A stretch of 64,000 nucleotides of DNA, from positions 1,842,272-1,906,271 of the forward strand of contig NW_003314283.1 in NCBI RefSeq assembly GCF_000143415.4, written 5' to 3'. A model generated the notes under the pieces. It was not told where the DNA came from. It made no database searches and worked only from the letters and a program-made list of their open reading frames with translations. The DNA comes from Selaginella moellendorffii (Eukaryota; Streptophyta; Lycopodiopsida; Selaginellales; Selaginellaceae). The translations under genes were made by a program, and so were the position numbers. This document shows, piece by piece, positions 44,981 through 55,813 of this stretch (position 1 is its first letter; every line of letters begins with the position of its first letter).

Positions 44981-46473
44981 TCAACCACTGTAGTCAGTGT
45001 AGGCCAGTTTTCCACCACAGCCACCTTCCTTAGATCCGTCTTGACACCCTTAGATGTCACAATATGGCCTAGATATTCCACCTCTGACTTTGCAAATTCA
45101 CATTTGCTCTTCTTCGCATAAAGTTTGCTGTCACGAAGTAACAAAAGAACCTTGCGCAAATGCACCCTATGCTCCTCCATATTTTTGCTAAAAACAAGAA
45201 TATCATCCAAGAAAATCTCCACAAAGTCATGAAGATAACGCCCAAATACCTTCGTCATCAACCGAGTAAATGTGGCCGGTGCATTTGTCAAACCAAACGG
45301 CATAATTGTAAACTCAAAATGTCCGAAGCTTGTGTTGAATGCCGTCTTGGAGATAGATGCATCATCCATTGCAATCTGATGATATCCACTCCTGAGATCA
45401 ATCTTGGTAAACACTCGTGCTTCACCAAGTTTGTCCAGGATATCATCCACACGTGGCATCGGCATCTTGTCCTTCACTGTCTTCTTGTTTAAAGCACGGT
45501 AGTCAATACACATCCGCATTGAACCATCTTTCTTCTTCACAAGCAAGACTGGAGCACCAAACGGAGACTTACTTAGCTGAATAAATCCAAACTCAAGTAA
45601 CTCCTTGACTTGTCGTTGAACTTCTTGCTCCTCCGCATAACTTAACCGGAATGGACGCCAGTAAATGGGCTGTGTCCCCGGCTGCAATGTAATCCCATGC
45701 TCCACACCTCGTAATGGAGGCAATCCATGAGGAAGTTCAGATGGAAAAACATCAGAAAACTCATCAAGTACATCCCGTACTGCTGCTTCTCCCCCATACG
45801 TGCCTTGGTCCCCCAAGTCACGAACAAACAGCAAGTAACTTGAAAGTGCTTTTCCATTACGACAAGCCCACTTCAAAGATGTAGCAGAGAGCATAACAAC
45901 TGGTGGTTGAACACCCTCGCCAAACCACACATCTTTAACGCCACCGTACTCCAGCGAGATATGCTTAATGCTCCACTTTATCTCTAGATCCACCTTCACC
46001 AACCATGGCATCCCAAGAATGAGATCCACACGATGGATATCTGCGAGATAAAAAGTCTCCACAAGTGTGGTTTTGCCAACGAACACTTCCAGCCCCTCGA
46101 CACAAGCATCGAAATGCTGAGCAGAGGTAGCCGCACCTTCCACTGTGTATGGAAGAACTCCACGTGTGTTCAGGCAATGCTCCGCAACAAACTTTGCCGA
46201 AACAAAGTTGTCATCGCTCCCACTATCCAGTAAAATCCGCACTGGATCGCCACGGAACACGCCCTCCAGCATTAAAGCTGATTCACGCGTATCCTCAAGC
46301 TCCATCTTGTTCCACACATAGTTGAGTTGACGAGCAACGATCGAAAGTCGCTTCCTCCGACCGGAATGGTCATTCTCCTCATCCTCACGCTGCAAAGTTT
46401 GCAACTTTTTAGTAACTGACTTACCGTGAGAAGATGATTGGCCATTCTTCTTGTCCTGCTGCTTGTTCTTCAA
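44981..46473 (-). pseudogene. Gypsy pol, 5' half: protease and reverse transcriptase
   Basis: Open over about 500 codons on the minus strand. Protease active site [11 protein letters not shown] (about 46213-46245), then the reverse transcriptase with [39 protein letters not shown] and the catalytic box [11 protein letters not shown] (about 45190-45222). It stops because the tandem TRIM enters at the SFLG region. The upstream TAG at 46474-46476 replaces CAG of the copy at 62690. Otherwise the enzyme motifs are intact. Confidence 0.85.
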
Positions 46474-46476
46474 CTA

Positions 46477-47382
46477 CGGACAATCAGCCTTGTAGTGTCC
46501 AAGTTCGCCGCAATGATGACAACCCTGTCTATAATTCTTCACAAATAACTTCTGCTTCTTGGACCAGCATCTAAAGTAGTCACCACCGACTTCAACTTGT
46601 GATGCTTGTTCCCATCCTTGTGTCCACGGTGATCATCACGACGATTCTCGACAGAAGGACTCCGCGAACGCTTGCAAGACTTGTGCTTGTCATTGTCAAG
46701 TCAACGAGCCATCAAAGAGCTCCTCCAAACTCTTTGTAGGCTGAGAATGACACAAGTGTTGCTGCATGCTCTCACTATGTAGGCCATCAATGAAGTAGGA
46801 CTTGTTCTGATCTGGATCCTTCGTTGGAACACGACTAATCAAGCGAGTAAGCTTCTCAATATAATCCCCAAGCATCATTTTCCCTTGCTGGAAATGGTGA
46901 AGTTCTGTATGAGCATTCTCCACATCGTAATGAGGGGCAAAATGTAAACGGAAAGCAGCCTCAAACTCATCCATGGTAGACACTGGTGGTTTCTTATCCG
47001 CAACACGGGACTCCTCAAGCCAATTCCACCATTGAAGACCTGCATCACGCAAAACCATCGGAATAGCCACTAAAGCCTCTGCATCTGGAGTTCCTCTAGC
47101 AGCCAAGAACTTCTTCACATTGGCTAGCCAAGCGAGACACTCGTCCACACCACCATCACCGGAAAAAGTTGGAATCTTGAGTCGATCTACCAAAGAAGGC
47201 TTACTTGGAGCGCTACCCCATCCAGCCTCGAGTGCCTCAACCTGCCCATGCATGGTATCCATCATGCCATGCATCTCGTCTTGTATCTCTTGCTGATTTC
47301 AGTTAAGGGCTCGCAACTCATGAACCACATCTTGAATGGTCCAAATCTCCGTAGGATTCCAGCGTTCAGCTTGGTCGGCCAT
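46477..47382 (-). pseudogene. Gypsy gag
   Basis: Starts at ATG 47382 (MADQAERWNP), 10 nt after the primer-binding site. Main open block 47274-46696 (192 residues) carries the retrotransposon gag domain (AWLANVKKFLAARG, WWNWLEESRV). A CX2CX4HX4C zinc knuckle (CHHCGELGHYKADC) lies at about 46480-46525. Stops or shifts at 47299-47301 and near 46696; about 13 residues near the N-terminus are missing relative to the copy at 61731. Gag normally forms the particle that holds the RNA. Confidence 0.8.
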
Positions 47383-47406
47383 TGCAACCAACTGCTCCGA
47401 TACCAA

Positions 47407-47510
47407 TGTTAGGATCCTATCCCTTACACCCTAAGCCAATGGACTAAAGGGGTGATCACTTGATTGCAGGGCCCTTTCTTTATCCTATTATCCTGACCTG
47501 GTGCCTAACA
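47407..47510 (-). repeat. 5' LTR of the mosaic element
   Basis: 104 bp; the primer-binding site follows immediately on the minus strand. Confidence 0.9.
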
Positions 47511-47549
47511 ATATGATCGCAGACAATCATTCCCTAATAAAGGGAGAAT

Positions 47550-47653
47550 TGTTAGGCACCAGATTAAGATAATAAAATAAAGAAAGGGCCTTGCAATCAA
47601 GTGATCACCCCTTTAGCCAATTGGCTTAAGGTGTAAGAGATAGGATCTTAACA
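47550..47653 (+). repeat. 3' LTR of outer TRIM
   Basis: 104 bp, diverged from its partner by scattered transitions and small indels, so this insertion is older than the mosaic element inside it. Confidence 0.9.
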
Positions 47654-48480
47654 GATTGTGACTATTGATTTTTAGGGTTTTACAGTTAGGGTTTGAACAG
47701 GGAAAGGCAAGAGAAAAGTGTTTCAATCTCACAATGCACTTCAAGACACTCCTCAATCAATATGATAGACACTCTCCAAGACACTCCTTAATCAATTGCT
47801 CCCAATGAATTGCCATCTCCTTGCTTTATTTCTTTCATTAGAGAAATAATGTTTTTTTTCTTGATTTTTGTTTTCTCTTGAACAATAGAAAGGATGGAGA
47901 TGTCAGTTCTTGTATAAACTTACATCTCCTAGCATTCTATTTTGTTTTTTATTCAGTTTTTTACCCATCTTGGTCTTATTATTTCTTTTTATTTTCTTGT
48001 TGAAACATTGATTCACAAGTGAACCAATATCTCCCTATCATTGTTTTTCCTATAGGTGAACTTTCCTTGTTTTTATCTTATATCTGGGGGTGAGATTCTT
48101 ATATTTTAAAAAATAGGGAGAGATAGAGACATCAATTCTTGTGTGAACCAACATCTTCAAGGATATTGTGATGTTTTTTTCATGATTTTAAAGACTTGAC
48201 AGTACATTTCTCATGGAAATGGGAGGGTGGAAGATCTCAATTCTCATGCGAACCAACTTCTCTCATATGTTTGTCATTTTTTCTTTTTCTTCGAGGCATC
48301 CCCGATCTCAAGAATTTTTTCTTTTTGAATATTAGAGAGGTAGGGTAAGGTTGGTTCTTATATGAACCTACCTCTCTTGGTGACTTGCATTTTTTTTCAT
48401 TGTATTTCTTGTAGTTTACAATTGATTTTTAACTTCTTTTATTTATAAACGTTTCTTGTGAGAGCAGATATAAATCAAGC
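47654..48480. repeat. Five spaced GGTTC/GAACC-type inverted motifs
   Basis: Imperfect palindromes of about 30-40 bp, of the form ATC(A/T)ATTCTTGTGTGAACCAA or its inverse, at about 47893-47930, 48003-48034, 48124-48157, 48228-48262 and 48335-48377. Spacing is roughly 105-120 bp and T-rich tracts lie between them. A related motif lies at 36622-36650. No reading frame. Confidence 0.6.
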
Positions 48481-51270
48481 TTAATTGGCTAGAACTTCTA
48501 AGAGGGGACTTGAATTTATAATGAGACAAGTTTGCTTTACTTTACAAGCTAGACATTATAGTATTTTAATTTTTATTTTAGAGGAAGCATCAGACCATAA
48601 CAATGAGATGGATACTGAGACAAACAATCAAACTGGTTTTAATGATATTGTTATTAAGGTTGTTGGTACTAGTGCTCTTAATGCTGTGACTGCTAGTGGT
48701 AGGGTACTTATGCCTGATGGTGGTGGTGGTGGGGGAGCTGTGCCTTTGGCTGCTGAGGTTACTTATGGTGGGGTAAATAAGCCTATTGTAGGATATTGGT
48801 AGTGTGGTAGCTATATCTACTGTAAAGGCTATTAGAGGTGAAATTGTTTCTCGTATTCATAAATTTTAAAAATTTGTGAAACATTTCATAAATCCCTCTC
48901 TATATAGGAACTAGTAAAGCATTGGAGGAGTTCATTTACAACATCTCCAAAAGAAAAATATCCTTTGCCAAACAAAGCTTTTACTTGGAACTTTTCAACA
49001 CTTAGCTGCAAAATAATGAAAAATGTTGCAAGACAAGGATAAAGAAGGTAATGAAGGAGAAGGTATACATTTCTTAAAGTATTCTACTAGTGAGGAGATG
49101 TTGCAAGTCTAGAATGAGAAGTTTCTTTCTTACACTTGCATAGATATCACCCTCAAGAAATATATTCATGTTTGTCTTGTAGAGAGAAATAAGGAAGGTT
49201 GGCTTCCTTATGGTGGGATGAGTTTAGCCAAGTTCAAGAACTAATTAGGACAACCATTTCTTATGAGGTGCATAGTTCAAGTATTTTCTTAATTCTTGTT
49301 TATATACTTATATTATTGTTTCACTTTATAGATATTTAAAATAATACCACAATGCACCCGTATACATGGCTAATGTTTTGCATAGGCTCTTAACTAGAGG
49401 CAAGAATCTTATGATGTATAAGATAGAGTTCTATTATCCTTATATATATGAGAGGGAGTTATGCCTATGGTCCCTTCAACTTGTGGAGCAGATGTCAACA
49501 TTAAACTTTAAGTTGGATCTCTATCTCAAATGTCATCTAGGTTTGCTTGAATCTCAGCGCTTAGCTAGGAAATATTAACCTTGAGTTATATTCTTCTTTT
49601 CTAAAGGCTCTTTTTAACCATGACGACAATGTTGTTGAAGTTCAACAACAAAACCAAGAATCCACACTTAGGAAATTGTTTAGGAGATGCCAAATCCAAA
49701 TACCATTGAACTAAAGGAAATTGTACAAGAGATTCTAGCATAAGAGATTCCAGTGCATGCTCCTCACAAGCTCCAAAAGGGCCATCATGAAACTTTCATA
49801 AGAGCAAGGACTTTGATTTAGAACTTTTTTTGTTATTATTCTTGACTTTGCTTTTTTTTTCATAGATGTAGAGAATAGCCACAAGTCTTCTTGGTAGACT
49901 AGAACATTCTTTCCATCCCTCCTTATGGCTATAGACAACAACCTAAAAGAGCTCTCTTTCACAGCTATGCACAAAAGGGTTAGTAAGCATGAATTTTATC
50001 TCCAACTTCTAACTCTAATAATTTTTTTTTTAGGTTTGCCCTCTATCCCTAACAGCCAATGCTGGGGAAGTTGCTATTCTCATTGGGGATTACATGTGAC
50101 TTCTAGATGCTATTAATCAAGAGCTCTACATGCTTGATTAGTGGATCCATGGTCTAGGTCAACTCACACTTTATAAGAAGATTGATTTCATCTTCTTCAA
50201 TCTTTTTAATAGGATGCACCACCCCATGGGGATACTCTTTCATAGAATGTGTTGCAAGCTCAATACATTTCCCAAATCTTATAGGTTGCAAGCAGCTTCA
50301 TGACACACAAGGGTGTGATTGTCATAATCCTTAATGTGGGAAAGCCTTCTTAAATAGCCATGTTGAGGACATAGGCTAAACGCACCTAGTGACTCTGCAT
50401 AAGATGGCAAACTGGAATATGAAGATTTTCTTGCACACTTGGTTAACAATGATTACAAATGTGACTTCTTTATTTACAAATTAACTCTTTTCTATTTGTT
50501 TTGCTAGGTTTATTCTTGGGATTACCATGCTCTATGCCATATTGGGAACTGTCAGAAGGCCACATGAGCTGACAAGTGTGTTGCTCTTTCTTTATTAGGA
50601 CATAACAGCTCTATAGACATAATCCTGAAATTGATTGACTCAGAGGTTCTTCATCCATCATTCCCTTGCTATCAACACTGTTCGGTCATGACCATGCAGA
50701 TCTTGTTGGAGTTCCAAATGAGATTGTGCTTGAGAAGGAGAGTGCCTTTGAGGATATTCTTAGGAGATTTTGCAATAGGTGATATTAGTGTTTGAAATAA
50801 TCTATAATATTTATTCTAAAATATTTCTATGTTATTAGATCCACCCTTATCACATGTCTTGATGATGTGGAAGTTCATATGGACCAAAGTCAATTCCACT
50901 TACCTATTTATGCTGAATGCATGGCACAACATTTTATGCAACATGAGCCAATAGTAAAGGAGCATTCCGCTATACCCATTCCTGCATTTTTGGACATAGA
51001 AGCAAAAAAAGACTAAATATTTCTGATTTTAATAATAATTATATTGTTTAATAAATTATTTTCTTTCTTTGTAGACAAAAAGACTAGTTAGTGTCAAACC
51101 AATAACCTGTGTAAGCTTTTGGAATACCTTAAACACATAAATTTTAACCTAAAAAATCTTGGTTTACGATGAACTAAGTGCGTAACTTTAGCTAATTAGG
51201 GGACTGTATTAACTTCCTTTAACTTTCATTGACTTGAGCTCAACTCAAAAACTACTCAGCCCCCCCCAAC
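48481..51270 (+). pseudogene. ParB-like/methyltransferase repeat gene, copy B (ParB part deleted)
   Basis: Blocks in order: Gly-rich linker (48595-48802), the TSKALEEFIYNISK-like block (48908-49250), 49334-49578, 49620-50210 (MAIDNNLKELSFTAMHKR), then YSWDYHALCHIGN near 50515 and the C-terminal block to 51016 with an intron at about 50778-50838. Relative to copy A the ParB-like segment (5910-7020) is missing and the VLD-x-T-x-G motif I is deleted (text jumps from LLE to PNEIVLE). It has no transposon at 50200-50206, where copy A has one, so it serves as the empty-site reference. Many stops. Confidence 0.55.
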
Positions 51271-51589
51271 CCCAACCCCAAAATGGTTCAATAACACCTT
51301 AGGGAATTCCTTCAAAATTGGATCCTAAACTTCAATATCTTTCTTATACTTCCCCCCAAGAGATGCACTTTAGACTTCATTTGTATTAGTAATCTTGGGA
51401 AGAATGGTTTTATGATAGGAAGCCAAGGATGGATTGAGAGTGCAATGTTTTGCATATCGAAGTTTGTGGCATTGTGAAAGAGATTGTCCAAACATACAAT
51501 AATAGTGATACTCCATTGATTAATGTTTTTGAGTTGGTGAAGTGCACACATAAAATAGTTACGCATTTCTTTCTAATATGATCATGTCT

Positions 51590-53560
51590 CATTTGGTGTA
51601 CGTTTATGGTGGGGTTTATATGAAGTGCATTCAAGAGGAGTTCCATGACATTTTTCTGGGTGAGTTGCATGATGATTTACCCTCAGAACATAGAATTCAA
51701 CATGAGATCAACTTTGTTCCTAGAGCTATTCCTTATTATTGATAGCCAGACTTATACTATTCTTGCTAAAAATAAGGAGATCAATAGGCAACTTATTGAG
51801 TAACTTTGGAAATAGTGGTTATGGATAAGTAAGTTTCCTTGGGCTTCTTTAGTGGTGAAGGGATTGAATGATGAAGAACATATTACTAATCCCTCGTATT
51901 GATTATTTTCTTATTTGTCTTCATAGTGCTCAATACTTTATAAAGATTCATTTGAGGCAACATATCATCATATTTCTGTTAAGCTGAAAGATGTTCCAAA
52001 GACTACATTCTGAACAAGGACAGGTCACTACAAGTTTTTGTAATGCTGTTTGGTTTGACAAAAGTTTCTAAAACTTTTCAAAGGTGATGAATCAAATTTT
52101 ACAACCTTACTTGAGGATGTTTACTATTGATTTCTTGATGATATTCTTGTGTTCAGCTTTATAGTGGAGGAATATGACATGCATATGTAAAAGTTTTTTG
52201 CAACATTTGAGGGACAACAAACTCTACTTAAAGTTATCCCAAGTGCAAGTTTTTCTTAGAGAAAATTGGATATCTTGGGCATTTGATTTAGTACATAGTG
52301 TGAGAGTTAATCCCACAAAAATTCAAGTTATGCTTGATTGGCCTATACCTTTAATAGTGCATGATCTCTTTGGTATGGCTAGAGTTTTTCGACAATTTGT
52401 GAAAGACTTCTCAAAAATATCTACTCTTTTGGTCAATCTTTTTTAGAACATATTGAAATTCATAGTTGGGATGAGAAGTGTCAAATATCATTTTAGTGAT
52501 TGAAGCAATGTTGAGTCTTTTGAAGATTTTTAATCCTAAAAACTCTTTTGTGATCGAGACAAATTAAAGTGACATTGCTATTAGAGACATATTGCTTCAA
52601 GTTGGGCATCCTCTCACATACATAAGCCATAATTCTGATGCCACATAGTGAAATTGGCCTACTTGAAATAAGGAGTTGTATGCCGTGATTGTTATTTTGA
52701 AGAAATAGTGATATTATATGTATGGATGTGGACTCAAACCATCAATCTCTCCAATATTTCAGTCATCAAAAAGATCTTCAAGGCCAATTTACTTATTGAC
52801 AAGAGTTCTTGTAGAAGATATTTGTTAAGATCTAGTGGTGCTAACATATTATCCAAGATGATGAATTCTATCTCATTTAAAAAGCTATCCAACAATCTCT
52901 TAGATGAGTTTAAAGAGTTTGTTAACTTTAACTCTTTTATCACTTTATTGAGGGACACCTCTACAAATTTGAAGGGTGATAAGTTTGTGTCATTTGAGGT
53001 ACAAAATAGAATCTTGGTAAAGAAAGGATGTGTAGTGGTTCTTTATGTTAACAAACTCATCAAATGGATCTTAGTTTAGTGTCATGCAATGGTACTGAAG
53101 ACATATATATTGGTGAAGAGGCATTTTTTTGGCTTGGGATGAAGTCAAGTGTTGAGAAGTACATACATAGTTATTTGACTTACCAGGAAATCAAAGTTGA
53201 TCATCAAAAGTTCACAAGCCTCTATTATCCTCCACATCTACCCAAAAAAAAATAGGATAACATCTCAATGGACTTTATCATTAGTTTGTCCTTAGTCCTT
53301 TCAAAGAAATGATGTTATTTAGGCTATTATTGATTATTTGATGAATATGGCTACCTACTCCCCAAAACCCAAAGCCAAAACCCTATCTCCCCAACTTATC
53401 ACCCTAGTGGTCAAGTTGGCCAAAACCCAAATAAAGAGGAGTAAACAAAGGTTTATTTTGTGGCAATATCTACTGCTGCCATTGCTGTTGGTATTGCCAT
53501 ATCACTACCCCATGCTTGAGACCAAATAATCTGTGCCACATTACTTAGCACTGCATTGTG
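51590..53560 (+). pseudogene. Ancient Ty3/gypsy pol remnant
   Basis: Heavily decayed but ordered: ELHDDLPSEHRIQHEINFVP (start of reverse transcriptase, near 51650-51720), FLDDILVFS catalytic box near 52130, the thumb region at 52174-52446 (NPTKIQVMLDWPIP), RNase H remnants near 52570-52700, the integrase zinc region near 53140, and ISMDFIISLS at about 53262. Every block is interrupted by stops. Not the same subfamily as the young gypsy copies in this window. Confidence 0.7.
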
Positions 53561-53729
53561 TTTGGTGCTTGTGGCTTTGGCTTTAGGGAGAGCAAGTTAG
53601 CTGTAGATGGGTGGCAATCAGTGGGAAACATGGCTCACTTCTTCCCAATGAAGATAAAAATTAAAACTTCTAAACTTATTTAGGTATTTGTAGACTGATT
53701 ATTCAATCTCTAAGGCAAACCTTAATGGT

Positions 53730-53870
53730 CCCACTCTCTAGGAAAATACAACAGCCTTGATTGCTATAGGCTTAGTTGATGGAGTGGAGATCCATCCTAA
53801 GTATCCAATGAAGTTTCTGCTGGTTGTGTTGAAGGAGGCAATGAGGTTTACTCCTAAGTCACATCTAAGT
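53730..53870 (+). pseudogene. Displaced fragment of the ParB-like gene's 5' exon
   Basis: Matches 5555-5680 (ATLIAVGLAD ... KYPMKFLLV in both) but sits inside the old gypsy remnant, between its integrase start (53262) and integrase end (53900 onward). Here the peptide reads ALIAIGLVDGVEIHPKYPMK without the stop seen in copy A. Confidence 0.55.
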
Positions 53871-53879
53871 TTTAGAAAA

Positions 53880-54400
53880 TGGTTTTTGATAAGCTATAAA
53901 CTAAGCTAAGCATGAGCATGGTGAGCATCTATAATCAGATGGGTAGATAGAGCTTATAAATCAATTGTTGGAAGATATGCTTATGAGAAACTTGAGTCAA
54001 TAAGGAGTATGGAAAAAATACTTGCCTTTACTCCAGTTTATTCATAATAGCGCTCATCAATCAGCTATTGGCATGTTTCTATTCATGTATGTATCCCATG
54101 AGTTTGAGTTTGGCTATGGTTCAAATGCCTCATACTTGTGATTTCTTAGAGGATATGGAAAACAAACTTGAGTTGGCAAAGTTGATTGTGAGATAAGCTC
54201 AAGAATGAGAGAAGAGACTGATTCATAAACATCATCTTCATAGGAGTATAAAATTGGTGACAAGGTCTTCCTTAAGCTATTGCATGCACAATAATCTTTG
54301 AAAGGAGGTGGCAGTGTTAAATTATCTCCATACTATTGTGAGCACTAGATAATTTCATAGCCATTTATCACAATATCGGTGTTGTTGTTTGTACATCTTT
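53880..54400 (+). pseudogene. Integrase C-terminal remnant of the ancient gypsy element
   Basis: Degraded text such as YLPLLQFIHNSAHQSAIGM and, near 54240, YKIGDKVFLKL, corresponding to the end of the integrase core and the DNA-binding C-terminal domain. Many stops. Confidence 0.55.
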
Positions 54401-54574
54401 TCTCCATGGTTATATTGCTTTGGATTCCCATCACATAAGGCTTATTTAGCTTCTAAAGGCTACTATATGTAGCTTTTTCATAAGGGATAGAAGAATGACA
54501 CAAAAAACAATAATATTGGCCTAGGGGATTTAAGGCAACACCTTAAGAGTTGGGAGGTTGGAGCTTGTAAAGAA

Positions 54575-54970
54575 TTTATTTGGTTTGCAGCAACCCTATA
54601 GTCGTTTTGAGGAAATGTCCTATAGGGACTAATACAAATAAATTGCTATGCGTTGCATGTAGCAACGCTTGGTTTGCTTAATGGTAGTTTTATTATTACT
54701 TATTAATCTAATTGATCAAATAAAGTTTATAATTATAAGCATGTTTATAATTTATAAACACAAGATTAATCTTATTGCATATCAACCATTAGATGATAGA
54801 ATAAAAAAGAATATACTAGAAAGGGTTTAAGAAAATTTATAATTTATAAACATGTTTATAAATTATAAATACCAGATTAATCTAAATGAATACCAACCGT
54901 TAGATGGTAGAATATCCTAGAATATCCAAGCATATTCTAGATATATTCAGTCCCAGCAAACCAAAAACCA
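54575..54970. mobile_element. Possible MITE
   Basis: Short inverted ends, TTTGGTTTGCAG at the left and CAGCAAACCAAA at the right. The AT-rich interior has two imperfect ~75-bp direct repeats, each holding a TTTATAATTTATAAAC-type palindrome and ending in a TTAGATGRTAGAATA phrase. No coding. The target duplication is not clear. Confidence 0.4.
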
Positions 54971-55733
54971 GATGTACTGCCCTCTGGAGAGAACTACCTA
55001 GTGAAGCAAAAGCAGGCCTAAACTTGCAATGAGAATGGCTGTAGTACTGTGTCCAGGACGACATCCCATCTATGCAGACCTGTGAACACTCTGGCTGTTT
55101 TGACCTGGCAAAGTCTGAGCCAAAACCAAAGGTAGGAGGTCCTATGTCTCATAGATTCCTCCAATCAAGAACCTAGTGAGCTAAACAGATTGTTTAGGGA
55201 TGCGCTGTTTCCAGAGGTCAGCTGTGAGCTACAATCAAAGCTCTATAAATCACTCTGAGTGCAACACTCATCTACACAATTAAACATTTTAAACATTCCT
55301 AAATGCTTCAAGAGGCATGAGACTACTGTTGTCATCCTCTTCCTTTTATAGCCGTCTCTCAACATATCTCATTTGTCTCTTATTGAGGATTCTTCCTGCC
55401 TGGATCAAGGGAATATGTGTGCATCTCCATGTCATGCCATAAATACTGCATCGATCAAAACTCAACTTCAACTATTTCCAGTCTAGATGGTAAATGCTAG
55501 CTGGGGCAAGAGATCATCACCTAGTGGATAATAAATCTGGGAATTGAAGCACAGAATCTGTATAGACATTGGCCATGAAACCCTCTCTTGTTCTTAGGTT
55601 TTGAGACTGATTTAAAAGGCCTTTTCTTATGTGCATTGAGGCTAGGTAAAGATAACTCCTCAAACATTAAAGACAATACAATAAAGTTGTGGTATGAAGC
55701 TAATCCTGATTTAATCAATGAGTAAGAGCCAAT
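54971..55733. other. No feature recognised
   Basis: Unique-looking text with no repeat match in the window. It forms the 3' side of the kinase-like gene and may include its 3' UTR. Confidence 0.4.
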
Positions 55734-55770
55734 TTAGAGCCTCAGCTTTTTCCTATTCGGTTCCATATAG

Positions 55771-55813
<43 letters not shown>

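Larger units (their letters stand above)
41474..47510 (-). mobile_element. Mosaic retrotransposon: TRIM LTRs around a gypsy body plus a gypsy LTR
   Basis: Read on the minus strand: TRIM-type LTR (47510-47407), primer-binding site (47406-47392), gypsy gag-pol (47382-42071), purine tract, gypsy LTR (41996-41764), a second primer-binding site (41763 downward), TRIM internal sequence, purine tract (GAGGGGGAGGAT), TRIM-type LTR (41577-41474). The two outer LTRs are 104 bp and differ at one base. Target duplication is GTATG/ATATG, one mismatch. So the whole 6-kb mosaic moved as one unit. A gypsy and a TRIM genome apparently recombined at the shared LTR-end/primer-binding-site junction. Confidence 0.8.
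41229..47653 (+). mobile_element. TRIM retrotransposon (outer), split by an inserted retroelement
   Basis: 5' LTR 41229-41339 and 3' LTR 47550-47653 (TGTTAGGCAC ... CTAACA), perfect 5-bp duplication GATTG (41224-41228 and 47654-47658). A primer-binding site TTGGTATCGGAGC follows the 5' LTR at 41340 and a purine tract (AAAGGGAGAAT) precedes the 3' LTR. The internal part is only about 170 bp and non-coding: a terminal-repeat retrotransposon in miniature. It is interrupted at 41474 by the mosaic element. Confidence 0.9.
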
